Part shown: positions 59,915-64,000 of the stretch, in pieces
How positions within the stretch are numbered: the stretch's first letter is position 1
Layout: each line of letters begins with the position of its first letter
Origin: Halomonas lysinitropha
GTDB taxonomy: Bacteria; Pseudomonadota; Gammaproteobacteria; Pseudomonadales; Halomonadaceae
DNA: 64,000 bases
Assembly: GCF_902500215.1 (NCBI RefSeq)
Contig: NZ_CABVOU010000027.1
Coordinates: forward strand, 367,406-431,405
Reading direction: 5' to 3'
Position numbers and translations under genes: made by a program
Notes under the pieces: model-generated
Seen by the model: the letters and a program-made list of their open reading frames with translations, nothing else
What the model was told of the DNA's origin: nothing
Databases searched by the model: none

Positions 59915-61801
59915 TCAGGCATCCTCGTCGTGGATCTGGCCCTCCTGGCGCGCCAGGTCGTCGGCCTCGAAGCCGCCGAACACTCCGGCTCCCTCCTCGC
60001 CGCGCATGGCCAGGTGGCGGAAGCCGCCGAACAGTTCGCGGCCCAGGCCCACGTGGTAGTGATCCAGATCACCGATGTGCCGCTCGCGCTCGGCCCATTC
60101 GTGGGCGTCGACCTTGGCCTCGAGGCGGCCGCTGTCGGCATCCAGGCGCACGATGTCGCCGTCGCGCAGCTTGGCGAGGGGTCCGCCATCCAGTGCCTCG
60201 GGGCTGATGTGGATAGCCGCCGGCACCTTGCCGGACGCGCCGGACATGCGCCCGTCGGTGACCAGGGCCACCTTGTAGCCGCGGTCCTGCAGCACACCGA
60301 GATAGGGTGTCAGCTTGTGCAGTTCGGGCATGCCGTTGGCCTTGGGCCCCTGGAAGCGGACCACGGCGATCACGTCGCGGTCCAGGTCACCGGCCTCGAA
60401 GGCGCCCTTGAGGTCGTTCTGGTCCTCGAAGATGCGGATCGGGGCCTCGACCACGCGGTGCTCGGGCTTCACTGCCGAGACCTTGATCACCCCGCGGCCC
60501 AGGTTGCCGTCGACCACGGTGAGCCCGCCGGTGGGGGCGAAGGGCGTCGCCACGCCGCGTAGCACCTCGGTGTCGAGGCTCGCCTCCGGCCCCTCGCGCC
60601 AGACCAGCTTGCCCTCCTCCAGGAAAGGCTCCTGAGTATAGGCGGTCAGGTCGGTGCCGAAGGCCGTGGGGATGTCGCCATGAATCAGGCCGGCCCCCAG
60701 CAGCTCGCGGAACAGGTAGCTCATGCCGCCAGCGGCCTGAAAGTGATTGATGTCCGCCTGGCCGTTGGGATAGACCTGCATCAGGCTCGGCGTCACCGCG
60801 GAGAGGTCGGTAAAGTCCTCCCAGGTGAGGGTCAGGCCGGCGGCGGCGGCCATGGCCACCAGGTGCAGGGTGTGGTTGGTCGAGCCGCCCGAGGCGAGCA
60901 GCCCGACCACGGCGTTGACGATGGCGCGCTCGTCGATCTGCTTGTAGAAGGGGCGGTAGTCGCCACCGGGTTCAGTGTTGCGGACCGCCTGCTCGGTAGC
61001 GTAGCGGGTGAGCGCCTCGCGCATCCCGGTGCCGGGGTTGACGAAGGAGGTGCCCGGCAAGTGCAGGCCCATCATCTCCATCATCAGTTGATTCGAGTTG
61101 GCGGTCCCGTAGAAGGTGCAGGTACCGGGGCTATGGTAGGACTCGGATTCCGCCTCCAGCAGGTCCTCGCGGCTCGCCTTGCCCTCGGCGTAGAGTTGGC
61201 GAATACGCGCCTTCTCCTTGTTGGGCAGGCCGCTGGGCATCGGGCCCGCCGGCACAAACATGGCCGGCAGGTGGCCGAAGCGTGCCGCGGCGATGAACAG
61301 CCCCGGGACGATCTTGTCGCACACGCCGAGGTAGAGCGCGGCGTCGAACATGTTGTGGGAGAGGCCCACGGCGGTGGCCATGGCGATGACGTCGCGGGAG
61401 AACAGCGACAGCTCCATGCCGGGCTGGCCCTGAGTGACGCCGTCACACATGGCCGGCACGCCGCCGGCGAACTGGGCAGTGGAGCCCATGGCGCGGGCGG
61501 CGTCCTTGATGGTCTCGGGGAAGGTCTCCAGCGGCTGGTGGGCCGAGAGCATGTCGTTGTAGGACGAGATGATGCCGAGGTTGGCCGAGTTCATCAGCTT
61601 CAGCGAATTCTTGTCCGTCTCGCCGCAGGCCGCGAAGCCGTGGGCCAGGTTGCCGCAGGAGAGTTCGCCACGGTGCACCCCTCGCTTGTGCTGGTCGGCC
61701 ATGCGCTGTTCGTAGAGCGCGCGGCGCTCGGCGGAGCGCTGGCGGATGCGGCGGGTAACGTCGGCAACGGTGGGGTGGAGGGCGGGGGTGGTGCTGGCCA
61801 T
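59915..61801 (-). CDS. edd: 6-phosphogluconate dehydratase
   Basis: Dehydrates 6-phosphogluconate to KDPG. The 628-residue IlvD/Edd-family protein carries Fe-S ligands in [25 protein letters not shown] and GVCDKIVPG, and the C-terminal [19 protein letters not shown] signature. ATG 61801 gives the standard length. It starts the edd-glk-mutarotase-fructokinase unit. Two HexR boxes in the 158-base upstream gap place it in the same regulon as zwf. Confidence 0.97.
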   Translation of the reverse strand: MASTTPALHPTVADVTRRIRQRSAERRALYEQRMADQHKRGVHRGELSCGNLAHGFAACGETDKNSLKLMNSANLGIISSYNDMLSAHQPLETFPETIKDAARAMGSTAQFAGGVPAMCDGVTQGQPGMELSLFSRDVIAMATAVGLSHNMFDAALYLGVCDKIVPGLFIAAARFGHLPAMFVPAGPMPSGLPNKEKARIRQLYAEGKASREDLLEAESESYHSPGTCTFYGTANSNQLMMEMMGLHLPGTSFVNPGTGMREALTRYATEQAVRNTEPGGDYRPFYKQIDERAIVNAVVGLLASGGSTNHTLHLVAMAAAAGLTLTWEDFTDLSAVTPSLMQVYPNGQADINHFQAAGGMSYLFRELLGAGLIHGDIPTAFGTDLTAYTQEPFLEEGKLVWREGPEASLDTEVLRGVATPFAPTGGLTVVDGNLGRGVIKVSAVKPEHRVVEAPIRIFEDQNDLKGAFEAGDLDRDVIAVVRFQGPKANGMPELHKLTPYLGVLQDRGYKVALVTDGRMSGASGKVPAAIHISPEALDGGPLAKLRDGDIVRLDADSGRLEAKVDAHEWAERERHIGDLDHYHVGLGRELFGGFRHLAMRGEEGAGVFGGFEADDLARQEGQIHDEDA

Positions 61802-61829
61802 GGGTCACCTCGGTATCGAGCGTCGGTTG

Positions 61830-61844
61830 TGTTGTAAACTTACC
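61830..61844. promoter_or_regulatory. HexR box in the edd promoter region, proximal
   Basis: TGTTGTAAACTTACC differs from the zwf box TGTAGTAAACTTACA at two positions. It lies 28 bases before the edd start. Confidence 0.65.
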
Positions 61845-61893
61845 AATAAAGCGTCCGGTTATCTGGCTATTCTACCCGTGGTTCGGTGGAAAT

Positions 61894-61908
61894 TGTAGTT
61901 TTATTACC
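61894..61908. promoter_or_regulatory. HexR box in the edd promoter region, distal
   Basis: TGTAGTTTTATTACC matches the consensus TGTARTTTTATTACA at 14 of 15 positions. It also lies 52 bases from the stop of the aldehyde dehydrogenase gene on the same strand. Confidence 0.8.
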
Positions 61909-61959
61909 GATAGTACGGCTCGTGGACCCGGTAAGCGACAGCGCACCGGGCGGACCACG

Positions 61960-63354
61960 CTAGAGCCCCAGCAGCCGTAGCAGCCACTTGCGATACGGCG
62001 GGTCGAGCAGTCCCACGGCATTGTGGCGTGCCTGCAGGAAAACGCTGCGCTGATGACTGAAGCGCAGGAAGCCGGCCTCGCCCTGGTAGGCCCCCAGGCC
62101 GCTCTCGCCGATGCCGCCGAAAGGCAGGGCAGGCACGGTGTAGTGCCACAGGGTATCGTTGAAGACTACGCCGCCCGAGCGGCTCTTTTCCAGCAGGCGT
62201 TGGCGACGCTTAGGGTCGTCGGTAAAGGCATAGAGCGCCAGGGGGCTGGGCCCGTTGGCGACCCTGGCCAGGGCGGCCTCGAAGTCGCCTACACCGATCA
62301 CCGGCAGCCAGGGACCGAAGACCTCCTCTTGCATGATCGACAGGTTGGCGGTGGGATCCACCACCAGGATAGGCGGCAGCTTCTTGCCTTGGTCGAGTGG
62401 CTGGCGTTCGCCGAGTTCGATGACCCGACAGCCATGATCGCGGGCCTCGTCGAGCACGCCCTCGAGCCGCCGGCGCGCGCCTTCGCCGAGCACGGCGGAG
62501 TAATCGTCGCTGGCGGTGCCCTGTGGGTAGAATGCCTTGACCGCTCCGCGGATCGCCTCGATGAAGGCCGGCAGCCGCGCCGCATCGATCAGCACATGGT
62601 CCGGGGCGATGCAGGTCTGGCCGGCATTGAGCCACTTGCCGAAGGCGATGCGTCGGGCAGCATGCGCCAGGTCGGCATCATCGGCGACGATGGCCGGGGT
62701 CTTGCCGCCGAGCTCCAGGGTCACCGGCGTGAGGTTGGCGGCGGCGGCCCTTGCCACGTCGCGGCCGATACGCGCACTGCCGGTGAACAGCAGGTGGTCG
62801 AAGGGCAGAGCGGCGAAGGCTCGGGCGGTGTCGGCATCGCCCGTCATCACGCACAGCTCCTCCGGGGCGAAGTAGCGCTCGGCCAGTTGGGCCAGCAGAG
62901 CGCTGGTGGTGGGGGTCTGCTCGCTGGGCTTGATCATCACCCGGTTGCCGGCAGCCAGGGCATCCACTGCCGGCAACAGCGCCAGGCTCCAGGGGTAGTT
63001 GGCCGGGGCAATGATGCCTACGACCCCCAGCGGCTGGCGATGGATGCGCGCCCGGGCCGGCTGCAGCCGCCACGGCACGGAAGCGCGCCGCGGGCGCATC
63101 CACCGCTTGAGATGGCGGCGGGCATGGCGCACCGCCTGCAGCAGGGGAAACACCTCGGCCAGGCGTGTCTCGGCCTCGGCGCGATGGCCGAAGTCCTGGT
63201 GGATCGCCTGGGCGATCTCGTCGCGGTGGTGGCGAGTCATGTTCGCCAGGCGGGCGAGGCGGTCGCGACGGGTTGCCGCCGAGGGGAAAGGCTCGGTGGC
63301 GAAGGCGTTGCGCTGCTGGTCCAGGCGCGCCTGCAGGGCGCGTGCGTCGGTCAT
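61960..63354 (-). CDS. Coniferyl-aldehyde-dehydrogenase-type aldehyde dehydrogenase
   Basis: A 464-residue aldehyde dehydrogenase of the class 3/coniferyl group, shorter than DoeC. Motifs: GIIAPANYPWSL (cofactor), FTGSARIG, TLELGGKTP with the catalytic Glu, and NAGQTCIAPDHVL with the nucleophilic Cys. GGAGACGTGC precedes ATG 63354; ATG 63366 and 63405 would extend it. It lies upstream of edd on the same strand but the HexR boxes separate them. The natural substrate is unknown; hydrophobic aldehydes are typical. Confidence 0.88.
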   Translation of the reverse strand: MTDARALQARLDQQRNAFATEPFPSAATRRDRLARLANMTRHHRDEIAQAIHQDFGHRAEAETRLAEVFPLLQAVRHARRHLKRWMRPRRASVPWRLQPARARIHRQPLGVVGIIAPANYPWSLALLPAVDALAAGNRVMIKPSEQTPTTSALLAQLAERYFAPEELCVMTGDADTARAFAALPFDHLLFTGSARIGRDVARAAAANLTPVTLELGGKTPAIVADDADLAHAARRIAFGKWLNAGQTCIAPDHVLIDAARLPAFIEAIRGAVKAFYPQGTASDDYSAVLGEGARRRLEGVLDEARDHGCRVIELGERQPLDQGKKLPPILVVDPTANLSIMQEEVFGPWLPVIGVGDFEAALARVANGPSPLALYAFTDDPKRRQRLLEKSRSGGVVFNDTLWHYTVPALPFGGIGESGLGAYQGEAGFLRFSHQRSVFLQARHNAVGLLDPPYRKWLLRLLGL

Positions 63355-63476
63355 GCACGTCTCCATGTGTCGATGAGGATGGAAGGGGGCTCGGGCACTG
63401 GGCACAATGTAGGCCTTCTGCCAACGGCTTGTCAGCTATCGGAGCTGTCGCATAGGTGGCATGGTTCGGGGCTAAA

Positions 63477-63575
63477 CCGTCGGCAGGTCTTCGAGCAGGC
63501 GCTGTGAACCCCTCCCTGGGCGCTACCGACGCCATCCATGGCGTAGGACCTGCTCTTCGACCTGCCCCCGGCGCC
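63477..63575 (-). repeat. 100-nt palindromic interspersed repeat, copy 2
   Basis: The reverse complement matches copy 1 at 2511-2610 with about 86% identity, including TCCTACGCCATGGATGGCGT in the centre. It lies between two divergent genes, so here it is not inside an operon. Confidence 0.8.
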
Positions 63576-63611
63576 CCTCGCCTTGGTTAACGCATTTCCC
63601 CGGGAGCCGCC

Positions 63612-64000
63612 ATGACCCCGCTCGTTTTGCAAGAACTGCCCGCCATTGAGGCGGTGCCGGTCGCGGCCTGGAATGCCCTGGTCGGCGACGACCATCCTTT
63701 CCTGCGCCACGAATTCCTGTATGCCCTTGAGGCCAGCGGGGCGGTGAGTCCCGCCACCGGCTGGGTACCGCGCCACCTGACCCTCTGGCAGGGCGAGGCG
63801 CTGGTCGGCGTCATGCCGCACTACCACAAGCATCACTCCTTCGGCGAATACGTCTTCGACTGGGGCTGGGCCGAGGCCTGGGAGCGCGCCGGCGGCGATT
63901 ACTATCCCAAGGGGCTCTCGGCGATTCCCTTTACCCCGGCGCCGGGGCCACGGCTGGCCCTGGCGTCCCACCTCGACCCCCTGGCTGTCCGGCGTGTACT
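63612..64000 (+). CDS. FemAB/GNAT-like protein (DUF482), partial
   Basis: The frame starts at ATG 63612 with GGGAG five bases upstream and runs off the window after about 129 codons. GDDHPFLRHEFLYALEASG, LTLWQGEALVGVMPHYHKHH and YVFDWGWAEAWERAGG are typical of DUF482 proteins (peptidoglycan-type acyl/aminoacyl transferases of the GNAT/FemAB fold). The substrate is unknown. The 3' end is outside the window. Confidence 0.85.
   Translation, partial: MTPLVLQELPAIEAVPVAAWNALVGDDHPFLRHEFLYALEASGAVSPATGWVPRHLTLWQGEALVGVMPHYHKHHSFGEYVFDWGWAEAWERAGGDYYPKGLSAIPFTPAPGPRLALASHLDPLAVRRV

Overview
The window looks like a chromosomal segment from a GC-rich halophilic gammaproteobacterium of the Halomonas/Chromohalobacter type. 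The main reasons are a complete ectoine-degradation set (doeA, doeB, doeX, doeC, doeD) with strong resemblance to the Halomonas elongata proteins, an Entner-Doudoroff gene set under HexR-type operators, and acidic proteins throughout. No rRNA, tRNA, CRISPR array or intact insertion sequence was seen.

Layout. (1) 1-14.1 kb: a divergent hydroxyacid reductase, then doeA-doeB-doeX, a 160-bp MITE-like element, a four-gene block (nitrilase-fold amidase, ATP-grasp ligase, C45 Ntn-hydrolase, large PLP decarboxylase), then doeC-doeD. The block separates the two halves of the ectoine pathway. (2) 14.1-18.9 kb: TrkH/KtrB-type transporter, HAD dehalogenase, periplasmic rhodanese, AhpD-like protein and its TetR-type regulator. 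(3) 18.9-29.9 kb and 34.4-40.1 kb: the most unusual part. A TTL-type ATP-grasp protein fused to a PqqD-like domain is followed by a small secreted protein ending in ten EAEG repeats. A second protein with the same leader and EAEG tract, fused to a c-type cytochrome, lies 18 kb away. An ECF sigma factor with a small zinc-finger anti-sigma lies between them. I find the same two-part sequence TGTAAG(G/C)-N15-CGAC six times, always pointing at a gene start: the ATP-grasp gene, the sigma gene itself, a glycosyltransferase pair, a DUF3179 operon, a phosphotransferase-ynjBCD operon and the EAEG cytochrome. I read this as an undescribed ECF regulon built around a possible ATP-dependent modification of EAEG proteins. 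(4) 29.9-34.4 kb: a REC-EAL-GAF-(degenerate GGDEF) protein and a PAS-rich hybrid histidine kinase. (5) 40.3-51.4 kb: NfeD/slipin pair, SulP transporter with a long structured leader, a universal stress protein and a broken copy of it, VTT membrane protein, MFS transporter, DksA-like protein, and a PhnCDE-type ABC transporter. (6) 51.4-63.4 kb: hexR divergent from zwf-pgl-eda, a small toxin/antitoxin and debris region, then edd-glk-mutarotase-fructokinase on the other strand and an aldehyde dehydrogenase. The last gene runs off the right edge.

How the genes work together. DoeA and DoeB open and deacetylate ectoine, DoeD and DoeC convert diaminobutyrate to aspartate, and DoeX is the Lrp-type regulator. 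HexR boxes in front of hexR/zwf and edd tie glucose phosphorylation, oxidation and KDPG cleavage into one regulon. The ECF-linked genes place a cytoplasmic ATP-grasp/PqqD protein, exported EAEG proteins, a periplasmic cytochrome and an ABC importer under one control. The substrate, the modification and the inducing signal cannot be read from sequence.
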